Positions 25,492-33,782 of a stretch of 64,000 nt of DNA are shown here, piece after piece. The number at the start of each line of letters is the position of its first letter. Position 1 is the stretch's first letter. Source of the DNA: Sphingopyxis sp. BSN-002. Lineage in GTDB: Bacteria > Pseudomonadota > Alphaproteobacteria > Sphingomonadales > Sphingomonadaceae. Location of the stretch: positions 1,878,501 through 1,942,500 of the forward strand of contig NZ_CP091804.1 in NCBI RefSeq assembly GCF_022024275.1, in the 5' to 3' direction. A program made the translations under genes and the position numbers. The notes beneath the pieces were generated by a model, which saw nothing but the letters and a program-made list of their open reading frames with translations, was not told where the DNA came from and did no database searches.

Positions 25492-26201
25492 CCGGCGGTG
25501 GAAAGAAGCCGGGCGGCGGCGGCAGGGGCGGCCTGCACGTCCGCGTCAAGACGGCGCGCAAGCGCAGCACATCGTCGACGCGCTGGCTGCAGCGCCAGCT
25601 GAACGATCCCTATGTCCGGCGCGCGCAGGCCGAAGGCTATCGCTCGCGCGCAGCGTACAAGCTGATCGAGCTCGACGAGAAATTCGGTTTCCTGAAAAAG
25701 GCCCGTGCCGTCGTCGATCTTGGAATTACCCCCGGCGGCTGGTCGCAGGTCGTGCGTCAGGCAAACCCCCGCGCGCGTGTCGCGGGGATCGACCTGCTCC
25801 ATTGCGAGCCGATCGAGGGGGTCGAAATCCTCGAAATGGATTTTATGGACGATGCCGCTCCCAACAGGCTGATCGAGGCGCTGGGCAGCGCCCCCGATCT
25901 GGTGATCTCCGACATGGCGGCGAATACCGTCGGCCATCCGCAGACCGATCACCTCCGCACCATCGGGCTGGCCGAGACGGCCGCCGATTTCGCCGTGCAG
26001 AACCTGCTGCCGGGCGGCGCCTTTGTCGCCAAGGTGTTCGCGGGCGGTGCAGATCGCGAGTTGCTGACCGTGCTCAAGCAGAATTTCACGACCGTGAAGC
26101 ACGCGAAACCCCCTGCCAGCCGCAAGGGCTCGCCGGAACTTTATGTGATCGCACAGGGCTTCAAGGGTCGCCGCGACGCGGATATGACGGCGGGCGATTG
26201 A
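25488..26201 (+). CDS. rlmE: 23S rRNA (uridine-2'-O-)-methyltransferase
   Basis: 237 residues from a GTG start overlapping the ppx stop. The N-terminal extension is Gly/Arg/Lys-rich. The core [30 protein letters not shown] (SAM-binding motif I), [18 protein letters not shown] and [12 protein letters not shown] carries the K-D-K-E catalytic tetrad of the RrmJ/FtsJ family. It methylates U2552 of 23S rRNA during 50S maturation. A T-rich stretch follows the stop but no clear hairpin. Confidence 0.95.
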   Translation: MTGGGKKPGGGGRGGLHVRVKTARKRSTSSTRWLQRQLNDPYVRRAQAEGYRSRAAYKLIELDEKFGFLKKARAVVDLGITPGGWSQVVRQANPRARVAGIDLLHCEPIEGVEILEMDFMDDAAPNRLIEALGSAPDLVISDMAANTVGHPQTDHLRTIGLAETAADFAVQNLLPGGAFVAKVFAGGADRELLTVLKQNFTTVKHAKPPASRKGSPELYVIAQGFKGRRDADMTAGD

Positions 26202-26259
26202 TTCTTTATTTTTTTCTGTGCGGGGGCACAGGCGGCCGATATCCGGGGGGTTGGATTTG

Positions 26260-27723
26260 ATGCGTAAGCCGAAGCAATCGGTAGCTGTCGTGACGCTTGC
26301 CGCGCTGTTGCTCGCCTCGTGCGGCGGAGGCGGCGGGGGTAGCGGTGGAAGCGGCGGCGGCCCCGTGACGGTGACCCCGACGCCGACCCCCGCACCGACC
26401 GCAACCTGCGGCCTCGCGGCGCGCCAGGCCTTTGCCAAGGCGGTGATCGACGAATGGTACCTGTTCCCGGGCGACGTCGCGAACGGGGTCAATCCCGCCG
26501 GCTATGCCGACGTGCAGACCTATATCGACGCGCTGGTCGCGCCCGCACGCGCGCTCAGCAAGGACCGCTATTTCACCTACATCACCTCGATCGCCGAGGA
26601 GAATGCCTTCTTCAACAGCGGATCGAGCGCAGGGTTCGGCGTACGGCTGGTCTATGACGCCGGAAGCCAGAGCGTCGTCATCGCCGAAGCTTATGAGAAC
26701 GCCCCTGCCTTTGGCGCGGGTATCGACCGCGGGACCCGGATCACCGCGATCGGGACGAGTACGGGCAATCTGCGAACGATTTCGGCGATCGTCGCGGCCG
26801 AAGGGACGAACGGGATCACGAACGCGCTCGGCCCCAGCGACCCGGGCGTGGCGCGCGTGCTGCGCATCACCGACGCCGGCGGAACACGCGACGTGACGGT
26901 GACCAAGGCGAACTACGATCTCGACCCGGTGTCCGACCGCTACGGCGCGAAGATCATCAGCGAGGGTGGCCGCAATTATGGCTATCTGAACCTGCGGACC
27001 TTCATTTCCTCGGCCAACCCGCAGCTCCGCGCCGCCTTCCTGAATTTCCGCAACCAGGGCATCACCGACGTGGTGATCGACCTGCGCTATAACGGTGGCG
27101 GGCTCGTCTCCACCGCCGAACTGTTCGGCGATCTGCTGGGACGCAACCGGACCTCGTCCGAACTTTTCTCGCAGACCAATTTCCGGCCGTCGAAATCGGC
27201 CGAGAACGAACGCCACTTCTTCGCGACGCAGCCCGAATCGATCGCGCCGACGCGGATCGCCTTCATCGGCACCGGATCGACCGCGTCGGCCAGCGAACTC
27301 GTGATCAACGGGATGCTGCCCTATCTCGGCACGAACATGACGCTGGTGGGCGGCAATACCTATGGCAAGCCGGTCGGGCAGATCGCGCTCGACAAGGCCG
27401 AATGCGACGACCGGATGCGTGTGATTGCCTTCTCGACAGGGAATGCGAGCAGTTCGGGCGATTATTTCAACGGTCTGGCGCCCAAGATCGCGAACAGCTG
27501 CGCCGCGGGTGACGACCTGAGCTTCCCGCTCGGCGACGTTCGCGAAGCCTCCGTACGCGCGGCGATCGACTTCCTCGCCGGGCGTGCCTGCACGACGCGG
27601 ATCGCGGATGCCGGATCGGGGCTGTCGCCGCAAAGCCGCAACGTCCGCGTCCTCGCCGAACCCGAAATGCTGACCCCCGAAGCGCCGCGCGCCGCGCAAC
27701 GCGAGCTGCCGGGGCTGTTCTAG
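26260..27723 (+). CDS. S41 family peptidase lipoprotein
   Basis: 487 residues from ATG 26260 with a GGGGGG stretch as ribosome site. The N-terminus is a type II signal with lipobox LLLASC, then a Gly/Ser and Thr/Pro linker, predicting an envelope lipoprotein. A degenerate PDZ region around SAGFGVRLVYDA and GAGIDRGTRITAIG precedes the tail-specific protease core. There VVIDLRYNGGGLVSTAELFGDLL contains the hallmark strand, GTGSTASASELVINGM has the nucleophilic serine, and YGKPVGQ provides the lysine base. It probably processes envelope proteins. It ends 41 bp before tetR. Confidence 0.88.
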   Translation: MRKPKQSVAVVTLAALLLASCGGGGGGSGGSGGGPVTVTPTPTPAPTATCGLAARQAFAKAVIDEWYLFPGDVANGVNPAGYADVQTYIDALVAPARALSKDRYFTYITSIAEENAFFNSGSSAGFGVRLVYDAGSQSVVIAEAYENAPAFGAGIDRGTRITAIGTSTGNLRTISAIVAAEGTNGITNALGPSDPGVARVLRITDAGGTRDVTVTKANYDLDPVSDRYGAKIISEGGRNYGYLNLRTFISSANPQLRAAFLNFRNQGITDVVIDLRYNGGGLVSTAELFGDLLGRNRTSSELFSQTNFRPSKSAENERHFFATQPESIAPTRIAFIGTGSTASASELVINGMLPYLGTNMTLVGGNTYGKPVGQIALDKAECDDRMRVIAFSTGNASSSGDYFNGLAPKIANSCAAGDDLSFPLGDVREASVRAAIDFLAGRACTTRIADAGSGLSPQSRNVRVLAEPEMLTPEAPRAAQRELPGLF

Positions 27724-27726
27724 GGT

Positions 27727-27762
27727 CTGGACTTTCGCGGACGGCCCATTATATACCGTCCG
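27727..27762 (+). promoter_or_regulatory. Promoter/operator of the efflux-regulator tetR gene
   Basis: CTGGAC (27727-27732) and TATATA (27750-27755) are 17 nt apart. A 7-bp inverted repeat CGGACGG / CCGTCCG (27738-27744, 27756-27762) surrounds the -10. The 10-mer TTATATACCG recurs at the promoter of the RND operon (28454-28463), so it is a likely shared binding site for TetR. Confidence 0.55.
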
Positions 27763-27764
27763 TT

Positions 27765-28376
27765 ATGGAAATCGAGACTGCCACCCCTGTCAAAGGGCGC
27801 CCGCGCGAATTCTGTGTCGACAAGGCGCTTGCCGAAGCTCTGCACGTCTTTTGGGCGAAGGGCTATGACGGCGCGTCGATGGCCGACCTGACCGAGGCGA
27901 TGGGGATCACCAAGCCGAGCCTCTATGCGGCGTTCGGCAACAAGGAAGCCCTGTTTCACAAGGCACTGGACCTCTATGAGTCCGAGAAACTCGAATATAC
28001 CCGCGCCGCGTTGCAGCAGCCGACGGCACGCAAGGTCGCCGAATATTATCTGCGCGGCGGGGTTGATACCCATGCCGCCGAAGGCGAGCCGCAGGGCTGC
28101 ATGGGCCTGATGAGCTCGCTTGCGTGCAGCCCCGAAGCCGAGTCGATCAAGGCCGATGTGATCAGCCGCCGTGCCTCGTCGCAGCGTGCGCTCGTCGAGC
28201 GCTTCGAGCAGGCAAAGCGCGATGGCGATCTGCCCGCGCATATCGATGCCGCGGGGCTCACCAGCTTTCTCTATGCGATCCTGCAGGGCATCACCGTCCA
28301 GGCCGGTGCCGGCGCCACGCGCGCCGAGCTGGAAAAGCTCGTCGACACCAGCCTTGCGCTGTGGCCGAGCGCCTGA
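27765..28376 (+). CDS. TetR/AcrR family regulator of the RND efflux operon
   Basis: 203 residues. The helix-turn-helix is GYDGASMADLTEAMGITKPSLYAAFGNKEALFHKAL, preceded by the basic GRPREF typical of this TetR branch. The ligand domain contains a GCMGLMSSLACSPEA segment. It is transcribed in the same direction as the efflux genes but has its own promoter, and 340 bp with a second promoter separate it from them. A 10-mer shared by both promoters suggests it represses itself and the pump, with release by a pump substrate. The very short distance from the -10 to ATG 27765 implies an almost leaderless mRNA. Confidence 0.9.
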   Translation: MEIETATPVKGRPREFCVDKALAEALHVFWAKGYDGASMADLTEAMGITKPSLYAAFGNKEALFHKALDLYESEKLEYTRAALQQPTARKVAEYYLRGGVDTHAAEGEPQGCMGLMSSLACSPEAESIKADVISRRASSQRALVERFEQAKRDGDLPAHIDAAGLTSFLYAILQGITVQAGAGATRAELEKLVDTSLALWPSA

Positions 28377-28432
28377 GCCAAGCCCTGCTTTCCGCTGTCT
28401 AAAATATTCTATAACAGCCGGTACAAAACTCC

Positions 28433-28463
28433 TTGACAAGATGAACGGCGGGTTTATATACCG
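28433..28463 (+). promoter_or_regulatory. Strong sigma-70 promoter and operator of the RND efflux operon
   Basis: A consensus TTGACA (28433-28438) is followed by 16 nt and TATATA (28455-28460). The 10-mer TTATATACCG (28454-28463) is identical to one over the -10 of tetR, and GCGG-gtttatata-CCGC gives partial dyad symmetry. This is the best match to a housekeeping promoter in the window. Confidence 0.75.
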
Positions 28464-28521
28464 CTTAGTACAGATGGTCAGGGCGCTCCCGCCCCGCCGC
28501 CAGAAGCGAAGGGAAACGCCG

Positions 28522-28551
28522 ATGTGCCACTGCGACTGCACCCGGGACTAG
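28522..28551 (+). CDS. Candidate Cys-rich 9-codon leader peptide MCHCDCTRD
   Basis: ATG 28522 to TAG 28549-28551 encodes MCHCDCTRD, with three Cys codons alternating with His, Asp and Thr. GAAGGGA at 28508-28514 is a good ribosome site. It is the first possible ORF after the RND promoter and is followed 43 nt later by a terminator-like hairpin. That gives the layout of a transcription-attenuation leader, here with Cys codons as the sensing element, or of a metal/thiol-binding mini-peptide. It is not a recognised family to me. The evidence is positional and compositional. Confidence 0.5.
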   Translation: MCHCDCTRD

Positions 28552-28594
28552 TCCGCTAGCCCAAACCTGACATCTTCCGGAATTTCGCGCTGAC

Positions 28595-28617
28595 GCCCGC
28601 CGGGCGGCGGGCGGTTT
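28595..28617 (+). terminator. Attenuator-like hairpin in the RND operon leader
   Basis: GCCCGCC-GGGC-GGCGGGC forms a 7-bp all-GC stem followed by GGTTT. It lies between the Cys-rich mini-ORF and the first structural gene, about 100 bp before ATG 28720. Within the 343-bp gene-poor stretch 28377-28719, the promoter, mini-ORF and this hairpin are the only elements I see. Confidence 0.5.
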
Positions 28618-28719
28618 CCCTCATCCAGAATCTCCCCTCGCCGGGCGCAAGTGTCCCCGGGGTTAGCGCCCCCTTGCGCCCGGCACTCCCGACAAAACCT
28701 TCCCCAGGAGGATCGAACC

Positions 28720-29136
28720 ATGGCCTATCTTGCACTGAACGACGGGTTCGCCAGCGCCATCGCCGCCGCGAGCCCCAAGCACTTCGCCCCCGCGCTTCCC
28801 CCCGTGGCGCCGAAAGCCGATATTCCCGCCGGCTTTTCCGCGCTCGAGTGGTCGGTCGTGATGCTCGCGCGTCACGACCGGCCTTCGAGCCTGCGCGAAC
28901 CGGGGCGCTTCCAGAAATTCCTCGGCAACCTGCTCGGCCACGGCTTCAACCGCCGCCTTGCCGACCCGAAGCTCGAGGCGCTGCGCCGTATGGCGGTGCT
29001 GACCTGGCACCACAGCTATTCGGTACCGAAACACGAGCTGCAGTCCTTCTTCGAAGCCGGCTTCAGTGCCGACCATTACGAACTGCTCGGCAAGCGCGTC
29101 GCCGAAGTGCACATCACCCGCCTCTTCCGAAAGTAA
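28720..29136 (+). CDS. Conserved-looking hypothetical protein, first gene of the RND operon
   Basis: 138 residues with an AGGAGGA ribosome site. No signal peptide or membrane segment is visible. The N-terminus is Ala/Pro-rich, and the rest is a soluble alpha-helical region: FSALEWSVVMLARHDRPSS, then an LGNLLGHGFNRRLADPKLEALRRMAVLTWHH stretch, ending FEAGFSADHYELLGKRVAE. I do not recognise a family. It is the first open frame after the RND promoter and leader, with the adaptor gene starting 5 bp after its stop, so it is certainly co-transcribed. It could be a cytosolic accessory factor or sensor for the pump. Confidence 0.75.
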   Translation: MAYLALNDGFASAIAAASPKHFAPALPPVAPKADIPAGFSALEWSVVMLARHDRPSSLREPGRFQKFLGNLLGHGFNRRLADPKLEALRRMAVLTWHHSYSVPKHELQSFFEAGFSADHYELLGKRVAEVHITRLFRK

Positions 29137-29141
29137 GAACA

Positions 29142-30419
29142 ATGAACATGCTCTCCCCGATCCGGGGCGAGGAGACGGCCGAAGCCGCCCTCGTTCCCAA
29201 TACCGATGACAATGCCAAGCGCGGCTGGCGCAATCGCGGCCTGAAATACGGCCTCCCCGTCGTGCTGCTGTTCGCCGCCGGCTGGGGCATCACCCACCGC
29301 GAGGCGCCGGCGAATGCCGCTCCGCCGGTTCCGGTTGTCACCGTCGCCGCGCCGCTGGTGCGCGACATCAACGAATGGGACGATTATGTCGGCCGCTTCG
29401 AAGCCGTGAATTCGGTCGAGGTGCGCCCGCGCGTGTCGGGCCAGCTCACCGGCGTCCACTTCACCGACGGCCAGATCGTCCGCAAGGGCCAGCTGCTCTT
29501 CACGATCGACCAGCGTCCGTTTGCCGCCGCGCTCGCCGAGGCGCGCGCCGAAGCGGCGAGTGCACGCAGCGACCTTGCGCTCGCGCAGACCAACCTCGCC
29601 CGCGCCAACCGCCTTGTCGCCGACGATGCGGTGTCGCAAAGCGATCTCGACCAGCTCAACGCCCGGGTGCGCGCGGCCTCGGCGAGCCTCGCCGCCGCCG
29701 ATGCGCGCGTCCGGTCGCGCTCGCTCGACATGGAGTTCACGCAGGTCCGCGCGCCGATCAGCGGGCGCATCTCCGACCGCCGTGTCGACGCTGGCAATCT
29801 CGTCGCCGCGGGCGAAGGCAGCGCCGGCAGCCTGCTGACGACGATCAACGCGCTCGACCCCATCTATTTCAGCTTCAACGGCTCCGAAGGCCTGTTCCTG
29901 AAGGCCAAGCGCGCGCAGGAAGAAGGCGCCAAGGGATCCGAGGTGCAGGTCAAGCTGCAGGACGAGGCGAACTACAGCCGCACCGGCAAGCTCGACTTCA
30001 CCGACAACGGCATCGACCCGCGCTCGGGCACGATCCGCGGCCGCGCGGTGATTGCGAACCCCGACCTGTTCCTGTCGCCCGGCATGTTCGGCAACATGCG
30101 CCTGTCGAGCGGCGCAAAGGAACGCGCGCTGCTCGTCCCCGATGCGGCAATCCAAACCGACCAGGCGCGCAAGACGCTGCTGGTGGTCGGCAAGGACGGC
30201 CAGGTCGCGGTGCGCGAGGTCCAGCTCGGCCCCGTCGTCGACGGCCTGCGCGTCGTGCGCGGCGGCGTCACGCCGACCGACCGCATCGTGATCGTCGGCA
30301 CCCAGCTCGCGCAGCCCGGCAGCAAGGTCCAGACACGCGCCGGCAAGATCGCGCCGGTTGCCGAGACCGCCGCACCCCCGAGCACCGCGCTCGTCGGCGA
30401 AGCGACCTTCGCACGCTGA
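29142..30419 (+). CDS. RND efflux periplasmic adaptor (membrane fusion protein)
   Basis: 425 residues. A single N-terminal membrane anchor at about 34-48 (YGLPVVLLFAAGWGI) has no lipobox cysteine. Beta-barrel and lipoyl halves follow (VEVRPRVSGQLTGVHFTDGQIVRKGQLLFTIDQRPF and FTQVRAPISGRISDRRVDAGNLV) around an Ala-rich coiled-coil hairpin. C-terminal membrane-proximal strands are also present (NPDLFLSPGMFGNMRLS). This is the AcrA/MexA type linking the inner-membrane pump to the outer-membrane channel. It begins 5 bp after the hypothetical gene; the pump gene follows after a 169-bp gap with REP-like hairpins. Confidence 0.93.
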   Translation: MNMLSPIRGEETAEAALVPNTDDNAKRGWRNRGLKYGLPVVLLFAAGWGITHREAPANAAPPVPVVTVAAPLVRDINEWDDYVGRFEAVNSVEVRPRVSGQLTGVHFTDGQIVRKGQLLFTIDQRPFAAALAEARAEAASARSDLALAQTNLARANRLVADDAVSQSDLDQLNARVRAASASLAAADARVRSRSLDMEFTQVRAPISGRISDRRVDAGNLVAAGEGSAGSLLTTINALDPIYFSFNGSEGLFLKAKRAQEEGAKGSEVQVKLQDEANYSRTGKLDFTDNGIDPRSGTIRGRAVIANPDLFLSPGMFGNMRLSSGAKERALLVPDAAIQTDQARKTLLVVGKDGQVAVREVQLGPVVDGLRVVRGGVTPTDRIVIVGTQLAQPGSKVQTRAGKIAPVAETAAPPSTALVGEATFAR

Positions 30420-30444
30420 TCTGGCGCGCGCTGATTTGAGTTAG

Positions 30445-30512
30445 CCCCTCCCGCAAGCGGGAGGGGTGGGGGCGGGAGCCGGCGGTTTCACGTTGCGCCG
30501 GCGGCTCCCGTC
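30445..30512. repeat. REP-like hairpins between adaptor and pump genes
   Basis: CCCCTCCCGC-AA-GCGGGAGGGG (30445-30466) is a perfect 10-bp inverted repeat. A second GC-rich imperfect hairpin with arms CGGGAGCC / GGCTCCCG follows at 30473-30510. No T-run follows either. The gap is 169 bp inside an otherwise compact operon, so these may act as mRNA stabilisers or set different levels of adaptor and pump. Confidence 0.55.
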
Positions 30513-30588
30513 CGCCGCATCCCTTCCCGACGGAAGGGCTGATTTTCGACCCGATTTTTCAACGATCCTCCAATCCGGGGAGCCCGTC

Positions 30589-33500
30589 ATGCGTCTTTCG
30601 CGCTTTTTCATCATGCGCCCGATCTTTGCCGCGGTCATCGCGGTGATCATCACCCTCGTCGGCGCGATCGCCTATTGGTCGCTGCCTGTCTCGCAATATC
30701 CCGACATCGTTCCGCCAACGGTCACGGTCACCGCCAACTATCCCGGCGCGTCGGCCGAGACCGTCGCCGAGACGGTGGCGACGCCGATCGAGCAGGAAAT
30801 CAACGGCGTCGACAACATGCTCTACCAGTCGAGCCAGTCGACCGGCGACGGCACGGTGACGATCACCGTGACCTTCAAGATCGGCACCGACCTCGACGCC
30901 GCGCAGGTGCTGGTGCAGAACCGCGTCGCGATCGCGGTGCCGCGCTTGCCCGAAGAGGTGCAGCGGCTCGGCGTCGTGACGCGCAAGACCTCGCCCGACT
31001 TCCTGATGGTCGTGAACCTCGTCTCGCCCGACAAGTCGCTCGATCGCTCGTACCTTTCCAACTATGCGCTGACCCAGCTCAAGGACCGCCTCAGCCGTAT
31101 CGACGGGGTCGGCGACGTTCGCCTGTTCGGCGCGCGCGACTATGCGATGCGCGTGTGGATCGATCCCACGCGCGCTGCTGCGCTGAACCTGACCGCGGGC
31201 GAGATCGTGGCGGCGCTGCGCGCGCAGAATGTGCAGGTCGCGGCGGGCTCGCTCGGCCAGCCGCCCTACGCCAGCGGCAACGCCTATCAGCTCAACGTCG
31301 AGACGCAGGGCCGCCTTGCCGACCCGCAGCAATTCGCCGATGTCGTGATCCGCACCGACGCCGACGGGCGGCAGGTGCGCGTCGCCGACGTGGCGCGCGT
31401 CGAGCTCGGCGCGTCGGACTATAACAGCAACACCTATCTCTCGGGCGACCCGACGGTGATCCTCGCGGCGTTCCAGCGCCCGGGATCGAACGCGCTCGAA
31501 GCCGCGAAGGCGATCGAGACCGAGATGGAGGCTGCGTCGAAGAACTTCCCCAAGGGCCTCGAGTATCGCGTCATCTATAACCCCACCAAGTTCATCGAGC
31601 AGTCGATCGACGCGGTGAAGGACACGCTGATCGAGGCGATGGTCCTCGTGGTCATCGTGATCCTGGTGTTCCTGCAGAAATGGCGCGCCGCGGTGATCCC
31701 GATCGTCGCCATTCCCATATCGCTCGTCGGCACCTTCACCGTGCTCGCGGCGTTCGGCTACAGCCTCAACAACCTCTCGCTCTTCGGACTCGTGCTCGCG
31801 ATCGGCATCGTCGTCGACGACGCGATCGTCGTGGTCGAGAATGTCGAGCGCAACCTCGAACGCGGGCTGTCGTCGCTGAAGGCCGCGCAGACCTCGATGG
31901 ACGAGGTGTCGGGCGCACTCGTCGCGATCGTCCTCGTGCTCTGCGCGGTGTTCGTGCCGACCCTGTTCCTGACCGGCCTGTCGGGCGCCTTCTACCAGCA
32001 GTTCGCGGTGACGATCTCGACCGCGACGATCATCTCGCTGATCGTCTCGCTGACGCTGTCGCCCGCGCTCGCCGCGATCCTGCTGAAGCCGCACGCGGCG
32101 CCCGCCAGGCCCTCGCGCATCCGCGAACTGGCCCAGCGCGCCGGCGACGCCTTCAACGAGGCGTTCGAGAAGATGAGCAATGCCTATGCGTCGCTCACCG
32201 ACCGGCTCGTCCGGCGGCCGAAGCGGATGATGATCACCTATGGCGGCCTGATCGCCGCCACGGCGGGCCTGTTCTGGGCGACGCCGACGGGCTTCATCCC
32301 GGCGCAGGATCAGGGCTATTTCCTCGCCGTCGTCCAGCTGCCCCCCGGCGCCTCGGTCGAACGCACCGACGCGGCGCTCCGCAAGGTCGCCGAGCGGATC
32401 CTGCCCAACAAGGGTATCCTCGGTTCGGTGATGCTCGCGGGCTTCGACGGACCGTCGCAGACGCTCGCCCCGAACGCGGCCGCGGCTTACTTCCCGCTCA
32501 AGAGTTTCGAGGAGCGCCAGAAACTCGGCGTCAGCTTCGACGAGATCATGAACGAAGCGCGCGCCGACGTCGCCGACATCACCGAAGCGCGCGTGATCGT
32601 GATCCCGCCGCCGCTGATCCAGGGCATCGGCTCGGCCGGCGGCTACCGGATGATGGTGCAGGATCGCGGCGGCCACGGATACCAGAAGCTGGCCGAGGAA
32701 TCGGGCAAGCTGATCGGCAAGGCGAACGAAACGCAGGGTCTGGCGCAGGTCTTCACCTTCTTCGACACCGGAAGCCCGCGCGTCTATGCCGACATCGACC
32801 GCGCCAAGGCCAATCTGCTCGGCGTCCCCCCCGAACGCGTGTTCGAGACGCTGCAGGTCTATCTGGGGTCGGCGTTCGTCAACGACTTCAACCTGCTCGG
32901 CCGCACCTATCGTGTGACCGCGCAGGCCGACGCGCCCTTCCGCCAGTCGGTCGCCGACATCGCGAACCTCCAGACGCGTTCGAACACCGGCGAGATGGTA
33001 CCGATCGGTTCGGTCGCGACCTTCAAGGACAAGACCGGTCCGTACCGCGTCGTCCGTTACAACCTCTACCCCGCGGTCGAGGTCGATGGCGACACCGCGC
33101 CGGGATATTCGTCGGGCGCGTCGCTGACAACGATGGAGAAGCTGGCGGCGGACAATCTGCCCGCAGGCTATGGCACCGAATGGACCGGCATCGCCTATCA
33201 GCAGAAGGCGGCGGGCAGCACGGCGGCGCTCGTCTTCGCGCTGGCGGTCGTGTTCGTCTTCCTCGTGCTGGCAGCACAGTATGAGAGCCTGACGCTGCCG
33301 CTGTCGATCATCCTGATCGTGCCGATGTGTCTGTTCGCGGCGATGGTCGGCGTCAATCTGCGCGGGATGGACAATAATGTCCTGACGCAGATCGGGCTCG
33401 TCGTCCTCATCGCGCTCGCGGCAAAGAATGCGATCCTGATCGTCGAATTCGCCAAGCAGGCCGAAGAACAGGATGGTCTGTCGCCGGTCGAAGCCGCCGT

Positions 33501-33771
33501 TCGCGCCGCACGCGACCGCCTGCGCCCGATCCTGATGACCAGCTTTGCCTTCATCCTCGGCGCGGTGCCGTTGCTGATCGCGAGCGGTGCAGGCGCGGAG
33601 CTCCGTCAGGCGCTCGGCACCGCGGTCTTCTTCGGCATGATCGGCGTGACGGCGTTCGGCCTCCTCTTCACCCCCACCTTCTATGTCGTCTGCCGCGCGC
33701 TCGGCGACCGTATCGCGACCCTGCGTGGCCGCGGCGGCGCTGCCGAACCCGCGCTGCAGCCGGCCGAATAA
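30589..33771 (+). CDS. RND multidrug efflux permease (HAE1 family)
   Basis: 1060 residues from ATG 30589; a longer upstream frame crosses the hairpins and is not used. The N-terminus MRLSRFFIMRPIFAAVIAVI is typical of AcrB/MexB. Twelve membrane helices in two blocks flank two periplasmic porter domains. Helix 4 has LVLAIGIVVDDAIVVVENVER, with the proton-relay Asp pair, and helix 10 has the essential lysine in LIALAAKNAILIVEFAKQ. It exports hydrophobic compounds by proton antiport within a tripartite complex. The outer-membrane factor gene starts 11 bp after the stop, with its ribosome site overlapping the stop codon. Confidence 0.96.
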   Translation: MRLSRFFIMRPIFAAVIAVIITLVGAIAYWSLPVSQYPDIVPPTVTVTANYPGASAETVAETVATPIEQEINGVDNMLYQSSQSTGDGTVTITVTFKIGTDLDAAQVLVQNRVAIAVPRLPEEVQRLGVVTRKTSPDFLMVVNLVSPDKSLDRSYLSNYALTQLKDRLSRIDGVGDVRLFGARDYAMRVWIDPTRAAALNLTAGEIVAALRAQNVQVAAGSLGQPPYASGNAYQLNVETQGRLADPQQFADVVIRTDADGRQVRVADVARVELGASDYNSNTYLSGDPTVILAAFQRPGSNALEAAKAIETEMEAASKNFPKGLEYRVIYNPTKFIEQSIDAVKDTLIEAMVLVVIVILVFLQKWRAAVIPIVAIPISLVGTFTVLAAFGYSLNNLSLFGLVLAIGIVVDDAIVVVENVERNLERGLSSLKAAQTSMDEVSGALVAIVLVLCAVFVPTLFLTGLSGAFYQQFAVTISTATIISLIVSLTLSPALAAILLKPHAAPARPSRIRELAQRAGDAFNEAFEKMSNAYASLTDRLVRRPKRMMITYGGLIAATAGLFWATPTGFIPAQDQGYFLAVVQLPPGASVERTDAALRKVAERILPNKGILGSVMLAGFDGPSQTLAPNAAAAYFPLKSFEERQKLGVSFDEIMNEARADVADITEARVIVIPPPLIQGIGSAGGYRMMVQDRGGHGYQKLAEESGKLIGKANETQGLAQVFTFFDTGSPRVYADIDRAKANLLGVPPERVFETLQVYLGSAFVNDFNLLGRTYRVTAQADAPFRQSVADIANLQTRSNTGEMVPIGSVATFKDKTGPYRVVRYNLYPAVEVDGDTAPGYSSGASLTTMEKLAADNLPAGYGTEWTGIAYQQKAAGSTAALVFALAVVFVFLVLAAQYESLTLPLSIILIVPMCLFAAMVGVNLRGMDNNVLTQIGLVVLIALAAKNAILIVEFAKQAEEQDGLSPVEAAVRAARDRLRPILMTSFAFILGAVPLLIASGAGAELRQALGTAVFFGMIGVTAFGLLFTPTFYVVCRALGDRIATLRGRGGAAEPALQPAE

Positions 33772-33782
33772 GGAGCATTGCA

